Positions 10,680 to 20,176 are shown, counted from the stretch's first letter. The stretch: 64,000 nucleotides of DNA from Akkermansiaceae bacterium (GCA_024233085.1 JACKQC010000007.1:62001-126000); one strand, 5' to 3'. Notes: generated by a model not told the origin, from the letters alone. A program made the numbers and translations.

Positions 10680-12125
10680 TCACGCGCCACGCGGCAGGAT
10701 TTCCCCGATCGGGTTGCCGAAGGGCAGGATGCGTTGCGGGACGCCGTTGAGGTCGGTGGTGTGGGCGTTGTGGTCGATTCCGAGATGCCGATAGACGGTC
10801 GCCCACAGGTCGTTGGGACTGAGGATGCGATCCACGGGATGCTCGCCTTTCGCGTTCGTCGCGCCGACGATCTGTCCGGTGCGCATGCCGCCGCCGCTGA
10901 CGAGCATGCTCATCGCATTGGGCCAGTGGTCGCGGCCGGGCTGTTTCACGCCCGTCTGGGTGCCGGTCTGCTCGTTGATCCTCGGCGTGCGGCCGAACTC
11001 GCCGGTGGCGATCAGCAGCGTGTCGCGGTCGAGTCCGCGGGCGTGAATATCCTCGATCAGCGCGGTCAGCGCCTGGTCGTAGCGCGGGAGGCGCCACCTG
11101 AGGTCGTCGAACAGGTGGCAGTTCACCGCGTGGCTGTCCCAGTTGTAGGTGCAGTTCTTCGGCATCCGGGAGCGGTCGTCGGCGATCTCCCAGACCATGG
11201 AGACGAAGCGGCAGCCGGCCTCGACCAGCCGCCGGGCGAGCAGGCCGCGCTGGCCGTAGCGGTGCATCCCGTACCGTTCGCGGACGGATCGAGGCTCGCG
11301 CGAGAGGTCGAAGGCCTCCCGCACTTTTTCGCTCGTCAACATGCCCACGGCCTGACGATTGAAGTCATCCATCGCCGCCATCTCGCCCCGGGCGTCGACT
11401 TCGCGCCGGAGGCGGTCGAATCCGTCGAGCAGCGCCATGCGGTCGTCGAGCCGGCCGGCCATGCCGTCGCGGAGCGCGAGGTGGTCGAGGCGAAAGTCGG
11501 TCTCGCTCGGGTCGCCGTGAAAGATGAAGGGCGTGTTCGACGCGCCCATCCAGGCCGGGCCGAGGCTGAAGACGTTCAGCCCCTGGCGCCCGGTGTCGGT
11601 GCCGACGATGACATTGGGCAGACCGTCGCGGGTTTGCGCTCCGAGCCGGTTGGCCATGATCGAGGTCGCGGCGGGGGCGTCATTGACAAAACCGGTCGGC
11701 TCCTTCGGCCGTCGGCCGGTCATGAATCGCTTGTGGCCGCCGCCGTGGTCGGAAAATTCGTGGCAGCACGAGCGGACGATCGTGTATTTGTCCGCGCACT
11801 TCGCGTGGAGCGGCATCAACTCGCAGACGTCGATGCCGGGGACGTTTGTCCGGATGGGCCGGAAATCGCCGCGAAATTCCATCGGCGCCTCGGGTTTCAT
11901 GTCGTAGGTCTCCAGGTGCGGCGGACCGCCGGGGAGCCAGAGGAAGATCACGTTCGTGTCGCGGGGCGCGTGGGTCGCGGCCGTGGCGCGGAGTTTCAGA
12001 AAATCTGCCAGCCCAAGCCCGAGCAGCGAGAGCCCGCCCGCCTGCACGAATCCGCGCCGGCTGACCGGTCCGCGGCAAAGCGAAGCGGGGTTTGGCGAAG
12101 GAGCGTTGGAGGGGATTCGAGGCAT
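10680..12125 (-). CDS. DUF1501 domain protein, Tat-exported (second copy)
   Basis: 481 residues. A twin-arginine signal (GPVSRRGFVQAGGLSLLGLG) lies near residues 20-40. Core segments are FLWLPGGPPHLETYDMKP, HEFSDHGGGHKRFMTGRRP and LIATGEFGRTPRINEQTG. It shares the DUF1501 architecture of the gene at 3.7-5.1 kb but only moderate similarity, so this is not a recent duplication. No DUF1549/DUF1553 partner is adjacent; the neighbours are a convergent sulfatase and infA upstream on the same strand. The start was chosen at the ATG just before the Tat signal. Confidence 0.83.
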   Translation of the reverse strand: MPRIPSNAPSPNPASLCRGPVSRRGFVQAGGLSLLGLGLADFLKLRATAATHAPRDTNVIFLWLPGGPPHLETYDMKPEAPMEFRGDFRPIRTNVPGIDVCELMPLHAKCADKYTIVRSCCHEFSDHGGGHKRFMTGRRPKEPTGFVNDAPAATSIMANRLGAQTRDGLPNVIVGTDTGRQGLNVFSLGPAWMGASNTPFIFHGDPSETDFRLDHLALRDGMAGRLDDRMALLDGFDRLRREVDARGEMAAMDDFNRQAVGMLTSEKVREAFDLSREPRSVRERYGMHRYGQRGLLARRLVEAGCRFVSMVWEIADDRSRMPKNCTYNWDSHAVNCHLFDDLRWRLPRYDQALTALIEDIHARGLDRDTLLIATGEFGRTPRINEQTGTQTGVKQPGRDHWPNAMSMLVSGGGMRTGQIVGATNAKGEHPVDRILSPNDLWATVYRHLGIDHNAHTTDLNGVPQRILPFGNPIGEILPRGA

Positions 12126-12289
12126 TGCCGGCGACGGATCCGCGCCCGGGAGGCGGGGATTGAGGGTCGAAACGGGGGAAAACGCCAGCACGACCGCCGC
12201 TCCACCGGGAACGGAAATCCGCGATTTCGCGGTCGTTTTTGACGTTAAAAGTTCCTTACGTCCGCCGCGCCCGATCGGGTGCCGGTTTT

Positions 12290-12610
12290 TCAGCCTCGGC
12301 GCGGACCGCCTCCGCCGCCGCGGCGCTGAGGGGGACGATTGCCGCCCGGACGCGGCGCGCCGCCGGGACCTCCCGCGAAGCGCGGCCTGCCGTCGAGTCG
12401 GTAAACGATGCGGGCCTTGTCGATATCGTAGGGCGACATTTCCAGCTTCACGCGGTCGCCGGCGACCAGTCGAATGAAGCGTTTGCGCATTTTCCCGGAA
12501 ATGTGGGCCAGCACCAGGTGGCCGTTGTCCAATTCCACGCGAAACATGGTTCCCGGAAGCACCGTGTGAATGGTGCCTTCGATCTCGACGGATTTTTCGT
12601 TTTTCGCCAT
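12290..12610 (-). CDS. infA: Translation initiation factor IF-1 with Gly/Arg-rich tail
   Basis: 106 residues. The first 70 are a standard IF-1 OB fold: EGTIHTVLPGTMFRVELDNG, HISGKMRKRFIRLVAGDRV and SPYDIDKARIVYR. IF-1 binds the 30S A site during initiation. After the usual end comes a tail of about 33 residues rich in Gly, Arg and Pro (GGPGGAPRPGGNRP, then QRRGGGGGPRRG), resembling RGG RNA-binding tails. IF-1 is normally about 72 residues, so the extension is notable. The start is the ATG of MAKNEK, with further in-frame codons upstream disregarded. Confidence 0.92.
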   Translation of the reverse strand: MAKNEKSVEIEGTIHTVLPGTMFRVELDNGHLVLAHISGKMRKRFIRLVAGDRVKLEMSPYDIDKARIVYRLDGRPRFAGGPGGAPRPGGNRPPQRRGGGGGPRRG

Positions 12611-12822
12611 AAAAAGGGGGTAAAAGCGACGCGGATTTGCCCGGAGGTTCCCAAATCGGGCCCGTGTCTTCGCAGAAACGCGAAACATCGCGCACAATCA
12701 ACCTTTGGGAAACGCGAATTTTTCGGCGAATTTTGGCGCGTTCACGTAGGATTTCGAACCTCGCTCCCGCCGCGAAAACAGGTGGCCTTCCAAACTCCCC
12801 TTCCAAACCGAGAATTTCCCCA

Positions 12823-13419
12823 ATGGCAAAGTCCCGCCCCTCTCCCCGCCGCGGCCGCGCTCCCCAGGCGCGCGCCAACCGCCACGCCGGGCCGCCCGGC
12901 GCCATCCCGCGCCTGTCCGAGGATGACCTGCTGGAAATGGCGGCCGACGCGCCCGATATCCTCGTCCTGATCCTCGACGGCGTGCAGGACCCGCACAATC
13001 TCGGCGCCTGTCTGCGCACCGCCGACGCCGCCGGAGTCTCGGCGGTCGTTATTCCGAAGCATCACGCCGTCGCCGTCACCGAAACCGTGGTGCGCATCGC
13101 CTGCGGCGCCGCCGAGTCCGTGCCGGTCGTCCAGGTCACGAACCTCGCCCGCTGTCTTGACCGGTTAAAGGACGAGGCCGGCCTGCGCGTCGTGGGCGCC
13201 GCCGACGAGGCCGACGGGGGGCTCCACGAGACGGACCTGACCGGACCGCTGGCCTTTGCCATGGGCGCGGAGGGCGCCGGTCTGCGGCGTTTGACCCGGG
13301 AGAAATGCGACGCCCTCGTCAGCATTCCCATGCTCGGCGAGGTCGAGTGCCTCAACGTCTCAAACGCCACGGCCGTCTGCCTTTTTGAAGCCGTCCGGCA
13401 GCGTTTGACGGGGGGATGA
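12823..13419 (+). CDS. rlmB: SpoU/TrmH-family RNA 2'-O-methyltransferase, RlmB-like
   Basis: 198 residues with the trefoil-knot methyltransferase motifs: LDGVQDPHNLGACLRTADAA (motif 1, catalytic Arg), FAMGAEGAGLRRLTREKCD (motif 2) and VSIPMLGEVECLNVSNATA (motif 3). RlmB methylates G2251 of 23S rRNA. The protein lacks most of the N-terminal L30e-like substrate domain of E. coli RlmB and instead starts with about 30 basic and proline-rich residues, so another rRNA or tRNA target is possible. It is divergent from infA. Confidence 0.8.
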   Translation: MAKSRPSPRRGRAPQARANRHAGPPGAIPRLSEDDLLEMAADAPDILVLILDGVQDPHNLGACLRTADAAGVSAVVIPKHHAVAVTETVVRIACGAAESVPVVQVTNLARCLDRLKDEAGLRVVGAADEADGGLHETDLTGPLAFAMGAEGAGLRRLTREKCDALVSIPMLGEVECLNVSNATAVCLFEAVRQRLTGG

Positions 13420-13463
13420 ACGGGTGACAGTCTCGAGGCGGGTCCGCGGGAAAATCAACCTCG

Positions 13464-15545
13464 CTAACCGCGTTCGCCTCCCTCTCCATTCCCTTCCCTC
13501 GCTTCCAAATTCTCATCGATTTCCTCGGCCTTCCGTCGCATCAGGCTCTCCGCGGTGGGGAGGATGATTTTGTCCACACGGAAGGTATCCCAAGTGAGCT
13601 GGCCATACAGGGAGTAGCTCCCGGCCAGGGGATGAGCGTTCGGATCTTCGACGAACCAATCGGGCGGGTCGGGATCCGACTTCACCGCGGGTCCGTCCTC
13701 GCCTCCCCGGCGATGATCGTCGCCGTCCCGTTGCCGTTCCCGCTCCTGCTCGTCAAAGGAGCGAAGGCGGAAGTCATCGGGGATGTCGTCGTCAGTCTCG
13801 AAATCGTCGTCCGCTGGGCGGGCGTCTCCCGTTCTGTCGTTCGGCGTGGCGGTGACGGGTCGCGGAGTCCCCCGACCGGTGGGGCCGACGACCTCCGGCG
13901 GCGTGAAATCCTCCGGTTCGGGGGTCTCGCCGTCCTCGGTGGCGGTTCGCAAACGGTGGGCGGAGTCCATGAGATGCTGCCGGGTTTGGCGATAGCGCTC
14001 GATTTCCAAGTCGCGCTCCTCGGGGCTTTCCTCCCTCCAGCGGCCATAACGGGATTCGATCTGTTTGAGCCACTGTTTTCGCTGCTCATCGAACAAATGA
14101 TTGGGCACTCGGAGAAACACCGAGATTTTGAAGACCCAGTCCCGGGGCGATTCGGCCATGGAACGGCGAAGCAGGTCGATGAATTCGGGCAGGCGTTCGG
14201 CGAGGTCCTGGGTCTGCACGCTGAATGAGACGGTGCGTCGGAGGGCGGTTCGGCTCGCTCCGGATGTGCCTTCCCGGCAAAGTCCGTCGTCGTGACCGAG
14301 CAGGTCGCTGACGGCTCGGCGGCACCGATCAGCCATCCATTCCATTTCTCGAAAGAAAATCTCTGGATCGGCGAGCAGGTCCGGATCGGGGATGTCGTCC
14401 CCGGGTTTCGCCGCGAGCACCGGCTCATCGGCCACAAAGCGAAGGGGCGGCAACGGTCGCGGCTCGGGAGCGAGAAAATCATGGTCCCAAGGCAGGAGAG
14501 CGGCATTGATGGCCTGCACGTCCAGCGCCACGCCGGTCGCGCTGTGCGCCTCCAATCGCCGAAGTTTCGGCGCGGCCGCCAGCGGCCAGAAATTCCGGGG
14601 GTGTTCGCCGCCGAAATTCGCCACCCGCAGTTCGGGCAGAGTGGCCACCGGCCCGAGATCGCGCGGCCAGCCAGCCTGGGTATTCAGGGTCAGGCTGGTG
14701 AGGTGGCGCAGCGCGGGCAGGTCGCCAAAGTCGCGCAGCGATCCGCCCACGGTCAGGTTGCGGAGTTCGGGATAGCGGTTGATGCCGCGCAGGCTTTCCA
14801 TCCCTTCGCAGACGAGCACGGACAGCGCCGGCATTTCCGGCAGGCAATGGGCGTCGCGCTGTCCCTGGCAAATCAGGCGGGCTTCGCGGAGTCGGGGAAA
14901 ATGAAGCCCCTGAAGGGCGGCGGCATTCGGGTAAAAACAGAGCACCTCCAACTCCTCCAAGGCGCTCAGCGCCCGCACGTCGGGCCACAGCAGCGGAGGG
15001 GCGGGTGTCTCGGGCAATTCGCTGCAGAGGTGCAGGATGAGGTTACGCAATCGGGGCGCGCAAGCCAGCGGCGTGAAATCCTCCAGTTCACCGGAGCTGA
15101 CCTGCAAACACCGCAGCCGGGGCAGTTCCTCCACCCATGACAGATCGGAAAGGCCGGTGTTGCCGAGTTTCACCGTTTCCAGAGCGGGGAAAAACCGCAG
15201 CGCCTCCGCGTTGCGGATCGGTCGGGCGCCGGAGCTGGTGCCCGGCTGTTCGAAGGTGGTGAGGAAATGAGCGTGGCGGGCCGCGAATTGTGTCTCGCCC
15301 TCGCTATAAGTGGGCACCAGTGCCGGATTGAGCCGGTAGCGCTGGTGGGTCTGGTGGTCGATGATGGCCGGGCAACGGTTCTCGCGCCGCCAGGTGAGGT
15401 CTTGATTCATCCACCAGGCCCGCTGGGCGGCATGGCACAGCAGCCACACGAGGTAACGCTCGTCGATGGTCCGCGCCGGGTCATGCGCCCACTGGGTGAA
15501 AGGGGAATGGTCAGCGAAATCGGAGGCGGCGACATCGGCACTCAT
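13464..15545 (-). CDS. Leucine-rich-repeat protein with acidic C-terminal region
   Basis: 693 residues with no export signal. Residues from about 110 to 350 form irregular leucine-rich repeats (for example ALETVKLGNTGLSDLSW, LRNLILHLCSELPE, ALRHLTSLTLNTQAG). The middle has helical segments with Arg and Glu. Residues about 570-640 are highly charged and probably disordered (DDDFETDDDIPDDF, then RERQRDGDDHRRG). The last 60 residues (SYSLYGQLTWDTFRVDKI) look folded. No enzyme motif is visible. The gene stands alone, divergent from the BI-1 gene. A protein-interaction role is inferred only from the LRR. Confidence 0.65.
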   Translation of the reverse strand: MSADVAASDFADHSPFTQWAHDPARTIDERYLVWLLCHAAQRAWWMNQDLTWRRENRCPAIIDHQTHQRYRLNPALVPTYSEGETQFAARHAHFLTTFEQPGTSSGARPIRNAEALRFFPALETVKLGNTGLSDLSWVEELPRLRCLQVSSGELEDFTPLACAPRLRNLILHLCSELPETPAPPLLWPDVRALSALEELEVLCFYPNAAALQGLHFPRLREARLICQGQRDAHCLPEMPALSVLVCEGMESLRGINRYPELRNLTVGGSLRDFGDLPALRHLTSLTLNTQAGWPRDLGPVATLPELRVANFGGEHPRNFWPLAAAPKLRRLEAHSATGVALDVQAINAALLPWDHDFLAPEPRPLPPLRFVADEPVLAAKPGDDIPDPDLLADPEIFFREMEWMADRCRRAVSDLLGHDDGLCREGTSGASRTALRRTVSFSVQTQDLAERLPEFIDLLRRSMAESPRDWVFKISVFLRVPNHLFDEQRKQWLKQIESRYGRWREESPEERDLEIERYRQTRQHLMDSAHRLRTATEDGETPEPEDFTPPEVVGPTGRGTPRPVTATPNDRTGDARPADDDFETDDDIPDDFRLRSFDEQERERQRDGDDHRRGGEDGPAVKSDPDPPDWFVEDPNAHPLAGSYSLYGQLTWDTFRVDKIILPTAESLMRRKAEEIDENLEAREGNGEGGERG

Positions 15546-15784
15546 CGCGGCCTCCTTTCACTCGCTTCCCTTCGGGTTGGATGGCGGCTTGGAAGGGCAA
15601 CATTAGACATGGCGAAACATCTTGCGCCGCCGCCGGCGTCCAGGTCAATGGTTTTCGCGAGCGGCTCTAATGTCGCCGTTCGCAAACCGGCCACCTCCAT
15701 GGACGAGGGCTGGGCGAAGCGGGACAAAGCCTCGCCCGGCCATTGACGGCTCCACCCTCCTTCGCTACCCTTTTCTCCAACGCC

Positions 15785-16501
15785 ATGTCCCACGCCTACG
15801 CCAATCCCTACGTCGTCGCGGCGGCCGCGCCCTCGGTTCGCGCGGAATTCATTCGCCGCACCTACGCCCATCTCGCCCTGGCCATCCTCGCCTTCGCCGG
15901 CCTCGAGGCGTTCCTGCTCCAGACCGACTGGGCCGTCGCCCTCGCCGGAAAGATGATGGGCAACCGGATGGGCTGGCTCCTCGTGCTCGGCGCGTGGATG
16001 TTCGTCTCCTGGCTCGCGCAAAGCTGGGCCCATTCCGCCACCTCGCGCGGCGCCCAATACGCCGGCCTCGCGCTCTTCGTCGCGGGCGAGGCGATCCTGT
16101 TTCTCCCCCTGCTCCTGCTGGCCAGCCGACTCGCGCCCGACGGCGCCATCATCAAAAAAGCGGCCGCCTTCACCGGCGTGCTTTTCGTCGCGCTGACGGC
16201 GGGCGCCTTCCTGACGCGAAAGGACTTTTCGTTTCTCGGCGGTTTTCTCCGAATCGGCGGCTTCGTCGCGATGGGAATCATCGTGCTGAGCCTGGTCTTC
16301 AACTTCGGCTTCGGTTTCGGGACGCTTTTCGCGGGGGCCATGATCCTGTTCGCGGCGATCGCCGTGCTCTACGACACCTCGAACGTCATCCATCACTACC
16401 GCACCGACCAGTACGTGGCCGCGTCGCTCGGCCTCTTCGCCAGCGTGGCGCTGATGTTCTGGTACATCCTGCGCCTCGTCATGAGCATGAATCGCGACTG
16501 A
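15785..16501 (+). CDS. Bax inhibitor-1/YccA family membrane protein
   Basis: 238 residues with about seven transmembrane helices. The N-terminal RAEFIRRTYAHLALAILAFA and the C-terminal IAVLYDTSNVIHHYR (conserved Asp of the pH-sensing pair) are diagnostic of the BI-1/YccA family. Members are pH-sensitive calcium-leak proteins or, like YccA, modulators of FtsH; which applies here cannot be judged. The chosen ATG lies 14 codons inside a longer ORF whose upstream part looks non-coding. A DUF3147 gene follows after 29 bp. Confidence 0.85.
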   Translation: MSHAYANPYVVAAAAPSVRAEFIRRTYAHLALAILAFAGLEAFLLQTDWAVALAGKMMGNRMGWLLVLGAWMFVSWLAQSWAHSATSRGAQYAGLALFVAGEAILFLPLLLLASRLAPDGAIIKKAAAFTGVLFVALTAGAFLTRKDFSFLGGFLRIGGFVAMGIIVLSLVFNFGFGFGTLFAGAMILFAAIAVLYDTSNVIHHYRTDQYVAASLGLFASVALMFWYILRLVMSMNRD

Positions 16502-16530
16502 GACGGTGATCGCCCGCCCGCCCGCCCGCC

Positions 16531-16899
16531 ATGCTCACCGCCATCAAGCTCATCGTCTCCGCCGGGCTGATCTACCTGGTCAACGAAGTCGTCGTCAGGC
16601 ACTCGCGTCCCGCGCTCGGCAGTCTCATCGCCTCGCTGCCGCTGGTGTCGCTGATCACCTTCGTTTGGATCTGGCACGGTCTGAAGGACGATCCGCCCCG
16701 GCTCGCCGAAAAACTCGCCGCGCATTCGGCGGGCGTCTTCTGGTTCGTGCTGCCGAGCCTGCCGATGTTCCTGATCTTCCCGTGGCTTCTGCGGCGCGGC
16801 CTTTCCTTCTGGCCGAATCTCCTGCTCTGCTGTGGCGTCACCATGGCCCTCTACGCCGGAATGGCGCTGGTGCTGAAACGCTTCGGCATTTCCCTGTGA
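16531..16899 (+). CDS. DUF3147-like four-helix membrane protein
   Basis: 122 residues, four predicted transmembrane helices, no long soluble part. Segments LIVSAGLIYLVNEVVVRHSR, LGSLIASLPLVSLITFVWIW and FWFVLPSLPMFLIFPWLLRR fit the DUF3147 family of small integral membrane proteins of unknown function. It lies 29 bp downstream of the BI-1 gene, probably in the same transcript. Confidence 0.7.
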   Translation: MLTAIKLIVSAGLIYLVNEVVVRHSRPALGSLIASLPLVSLITFVWIWHGLKDDPPRLAEKLAAHSAGVFWFVLPSLPMFLIFPWLLRRGLSFWPNLLLCCGVTMALYAGMALVLKRFGISL

Positions 16900-17258
16900 C
16901 CCGATCCGGCCCCACCGGGGCTCGGGACAGCCGCGGAAAACGCGTCGGATCGCCCGACCGCGGGCGTCGCTCCACGGTCGGTCCCGTCCTCCCACACTCT
17001 GAAACGAAAAAAACGGCGGCGTGTTACAGGAAAGTGCGTTTTTTCCCCAAAAAAAACACCGGCGCGCCGGGGACGAGAGCAACCGCGATTGCGAATCGCT
17101 CCCGCCCGCCGCATTCGTTCCGCGCGTTTTTCGCCCGGAAAGTCGATTCGGAACTGGCCAAATTATTTCGGATAGGTTAAATTTCGGTTCCGTTCGCCGC
17201 GGCGAATCGCATCCCCCTCCACTTCGAAACGCTTTCCACTCCTCCACCATCCTCCGCT
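16900..17258. other. Intergenic region upstream of efp
   Basis: 359 bp without a convincing gene. It starts with GC-rich dyads that could end transcription of the membrane-protein pair. It becomes relatively A/T-rich near 17160-17185, where an efp promoter would be expected, but I see no clear -35/-10 pair. Confidence 0.4.
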
Positions 17259-17819
17259 ATGGCAGTCGTCGCGACACAACTCAAGAAGGGCCAGTGTATC
17301 AAATACCAGGGCGAAACCGGCATCGTGCTTAATGTCGAGCACCGCACCCCCGGCAAGGGCAACGCCCTCATCATGGCCACCATCCGCTCGTTTCAGTCGG
17401 GAAAGACCAAGGACATCCGCTTCGCCTCGGGCGACAAAGTCGAGACGGTCAATGCCGAGCGCCAGACGCTGGAGTATTCCTATTCCGACCAGACGGGCCA
17501 CCATTTCATGGACCCGCAAACCTACGACACGGTGACGCTGGACGCCTCGCTGCTCGAGGATTACGCGGAGATGATGACCGACGGGCTCTCGGTCGAGGTG
17601 CTGTTTCTCGAGGGCAAGGCGGCGACGATCGATTTCCCGGCCAATGTGGAGCTGACGGTCACCACCTCGCCGCCCGGGATCAAAGGCGACACCGCGACCG
17701 CCGCGACGAAGGAAGCGATCATGGAGACCGGTTTGCGCGTGCAGGTGCCGCTGTTCATCAACGAGGGCGACCGCCTGAAGATCGACACCCGCACCGGAAA
17801 ATACGTGAGCCGCGTCTGA
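17259..17819 (+). CDS. efp: Elongation factor P
   Basis: 186 residues with the three-domain EF-P layout. The loop normally modified on lysine is present as EHRTPGKGNALIMA, with Lys at the tip around residue 33. EF-P relieves ribosome stalling at polyproline; a very Pro-rich protein (20245-21168) is encoded 2.4 kb downstream. No epmA or epmB modification gene is nearby. The C-terminal signature GLRVQVPLFINEGDRLKIDTR is intact. Confidence 0.95.
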   Translation: MAVVATQLKKGQCIKYQGETGIVLNVEHRTPGKGNALIMATIRSFQSGKTKDIRFASGDKVETVNAERQTLEYSYSDQTGHHFMDPQTYDTVTLDASLLEDYAEMMTDGLSVEVLFLEGKAATIDFPANVELTVTTSPPGIKGDTATAATKEAIMETGLRVQVPLFINEGDRLKIDTRTGKYVSRV

Positions 17820-17975
17820 GTGGCGCGCGCGGGGCGCCGGGTCCGAAACTCCGACATCGCCTTCGCGGCCACCGCGTCCGGATCGATTTTTTCTGAAACC
17901 GCCTCGGATTCGCCGCGCACGAAGTCCCTTCCTCCCCGAACAGCCTCCGGTCGCTTCGTCCGTCCTCTCCCCGCC

Positions 17976-18827
17976 GTGCCCCCCCGCAACGCCATCGATC
18001 GCAAGGCCAGGCGGCAGCGCCGGGTGTCCGACACGCGGGCGATCAACGCCTTTCTCGGCGGGCTGACGGCCGGCGGCGGAACGCGGGCGGACCGGCGCGG
18101 ATGGTCGCTCCCCTGGCCCCCGCTGCTGATCGCGAAATTTCTCGTTGGCGTGGCCCTGATGCCGGTGACCTGGGTGACGGTGGAGACGTTTTTCGTGAGC
18201 TTCAACCAAGCGGCGATCCGGGCCGACTACTGGAAGACGCACGAGTTCTGGGCCTTCGGCTTCGGGGTCGTCGCGTGGCTGGTGCTGTTTTTCGGTCTGC
18301 GCAACCGGTTCACGCTGTGGCTCTATGTCGCCGGCCACGAGCTGACGCACGCGCTCTTTGTCCTGATCTGCCGGGGAAACGTGAAAAAGGTCCACATCTC
18401 CTCCGACGGCGGCCACATCCTGACAAACCGGAACAATTTTCTGATCTCGCTGTCGCCGTATTTTTTCCCGTTCTACTCGGCGGTGACGATCGGGATCTGG
18501 TGGCTGACGGAATGGTGGTTCCAAGACTTCGACGCCTCGCACCTGCCCTGGCTGTTCGGCGCGATCGGATTTACCTGGTGTTTTCACCTGACCTTCACCA
18601 TCTGGATGGCGCTGCGCGACGACCAGCCGGACCTTGACCAGAACGGGCGGCTGTTTTCCTTCATGACGATTATTCTCGTCAACACGCTGATTATCGCCGG
18701 CATGCTGATCGCGGCGTCGCCGAATCTCGACCTTCGGGGATTTGGCGCGACGTGGTGGCGGAATTTTTCGACCTTCGCGCCGCGCCTCGAGGAATCGGTG
18801 CGGGAGATCGTGGGGATCTTCGTGTGA
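17976..18827 (+). CDS. Membrane zinc metalloprotease-like protein (HELTH motif)
   Basis: About 283 residues with five or six transmembrane helices. The helix YVAGHELTHALFVLICRG carries HExxH spelled HELTH inside a hydrophobic segment, as in M50-type intramembrane metallopeptidases, and is followed by GNVKKVHISSDGGHILTN. A later FHLTFTIWMALRDDQPDLDQ may supply the third ligand region (NPDG-like Asp). The start is uncertain: the reading frame is open back to a GTG directly after the efp stop, but those 52 codons look non-coding. Substrate unknown. Confidence 0.65.
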   Translation: MPPRNAIDRKARRQRRVSDTRAINAFLGGLTAGGGTRADRRGWSLPWPPLLIAKFLVGVALMPVTWVTVETFFVSFNQAAIRADYWKTHEFWAFGFGVVAWLVLFFGLRNRFTLWLYVAGHELTHALFVLICRGNVKKVHISSDGGHILTNRNNFLISLSPYFFPFYSAVTIGIWWLTEWWFQDFDASHLPWLFGAIGFTWCFHLTFTIWMALRDDQPDLDQNGRLFSFMTIILVNTLIIAGMLIAASPNLDLRGFGATWWRNFSTFAPRLEESVREIVGIFV

Positions 18828-18849
18828 GGGGGCGGGAAAAACGTGTCCC

Positions 18850-18890
18850 GACCCAACAGGGTTGGGTCGGCCACTCAACCCTGTTGGGTC
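18850..18890. repeat. 41-bp double-palindrome element (best-matching copy)
   Basis: Type copy. The left half GACCCAAC-AGG-GTTGGGTC is a perfect 19-bp palindrome; three spacer bases GGC follow; the right half is CACTCAAC-CCT-GTTGGGTC. The two halves can also pair with each other as one hairpin with 15-bp arms. It lies between two convergent genes (HELTH protease and M20 peptidase). The element has no stop codon in any of the six frames. Confidence 0.85.
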
Positions 18891-18915
18891 GAAAGTCCCG
18901 GCGCCCGTCCCCGCC

Positions 18916-20073
18916 TCACAAGCTCTCCATGAAACGCCGGTAAAAGTCCACCCCGGCCTCGAAGTCCTCCACCGCGAGCCATTCGTCCACGGTGTGGGCC
19001 TGCTCGATGGAGCCGGGTCCGATGGCGACGCTGGGAATGCCGCCGAGATTCCAGAGCGATCCGGCGTCGCAATACCACGGGGCGCCGGTCCGCTCCGCGC
19101 CGAGGGCGACGAGTTTTTGCACGAAGGGATTTTCCGGATCGACGGCGAGCGGCGCGGTGACGACGGTCGGTTTGACGGCGACGCTTTCGGCCCATCCGCG
19201 GCGCTGGAGGAATTCGCCGAGCTTTCCGATGGCGCCCCCGGCGTCGTGGAGCGCGGGCGTTTCCCGGAAGTCGAGGGCGACCGTGCAGGCGTCGGGAACG
19301 ATGTTGGTCCGGGTGCCGCCGCGGATCATGCCGATGTTGACCGTCGAGGGACCGAGCAGGGGGTGGGCGTAGCCGGCGAGTTCGTCGCGAAGTTCCGTGT
19401 CGATGGCCTCGAGGACGCGCGTCATGGCGAGGATGGCGTTTTCGCCGCGCTCGGGAGAGGCGCCGTGGGCGGCCTTGCCGGCGGTGGCGATCTCGACCCA
19501 CACGACGCTCTTGTGGGTGATGACGGCGTTGAGGCGGGTCGGTTCGCCGACCACGGCGAAGTCGAACTGGCCGCGGTATTTCCCGGCGAAATGGATCGCG
19601 CCGGGCTGCCCGGTTTCCTCCCCCATCAGGCCGACAAAGGAAATGGAGGCGCCCAGGTCGGCGAGACGGTCCCGCAGTTGCCAGAGCGCCCAGAGCATGG
19701 CGGCCATTGTGCCCTTGGTGTCGCTGGCGCCGCGTCCCCAGATCCGGCCGTCCCGCCGTTCCCCGCCAAAGGGATCGACGGTCATGCCGCCCACGCCGAC
19801 CGTGTCGGTGTGCGGGGCGAAAAGGACGCGCGGTTTGGGCGATCCGTCCGCGGCCGGCCGGCTCGGAAAATGGCCGATGACATTGGGACGGTCGGGAAAG
19901 ACTTCGTCGAAGGTCACGGTGGCGCCGCAGCTCTCGAGAAAGCGGCCGACGCGGGCCGCGCATTCCGCCTCGCCGGTGCGGGTGGTGCCGGGATCGCCGT
20001 CGGGATTCACACTGGGGATGCGAATGAGCGCCTGGAGCAGTTCGATCGCCGACTGGGGGGAAAAATCGTGCAC
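18916..20073 (-). CDS. M20 family metallopeptidase (ArgE/DapE-like)
   Basis: 385 residues from a GTG start. Zinc and catalytic residues are visible as FAPHTDTVGVGG (His, Asp), WGRGASDTKGTMAAM (bridging Asp) and GLMGEETGQPGAIHFA (Glu-Glu), with VVGEPTRLNAVITHKS as the next ligand segment; the dimerisation domain lies in the middle. The family deacylates N-acyl amino acids or dipeptides. ArgE (acetylornithine) or DapE (succinyl-diaminopimelate) activity cannot be separated by sequence alone. It is convergent with the HELTH protease gene across the 41-bp element. Confidence 0.82.
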   Translation of the reverse strand: MHDFSPQSAIELLQALIRIPSVNPDGDPGTTRTGEAECAARVGRFLESCGATVTFDEVFPDRPNVIGHFPSRPAADGSPKPRVLFAPHTDTVGVGGMTVDPFGGERRDGRIWGRGASDTKGTMAAMLWALWQLRDRLADLGASISFVGLMGEETGQPGAIHFAGKYRGQFDFAVVGEPTRLNAVITHKSVVWVEIATAGKAAHGASPERGENAILAMTRVLEAIDTELRDELAGYAHPLLGPSTVNIGMIRGGTRTNIVPDACTVALDFRETPALHDAGGAIGKLGEFLQRRGWAESVAVKPTVVTAPLAVDPENPFVQKLVALGAERTGAPWYCDAGSLWNLGGIPSVAIGPGSIEQAHTVDEWLAVEDFEAGVDFYRRFMESL

Positions 20074-20176
20074 GGCGTGAATTCTGGACGAGAGCGGCCG
20101 TCGTGGAAAGGGGTCAATTCGAGGAAAAACGATTCCGGATCGAAAAAACCGGATGGTTTTGGAGAAGATTATGCTA

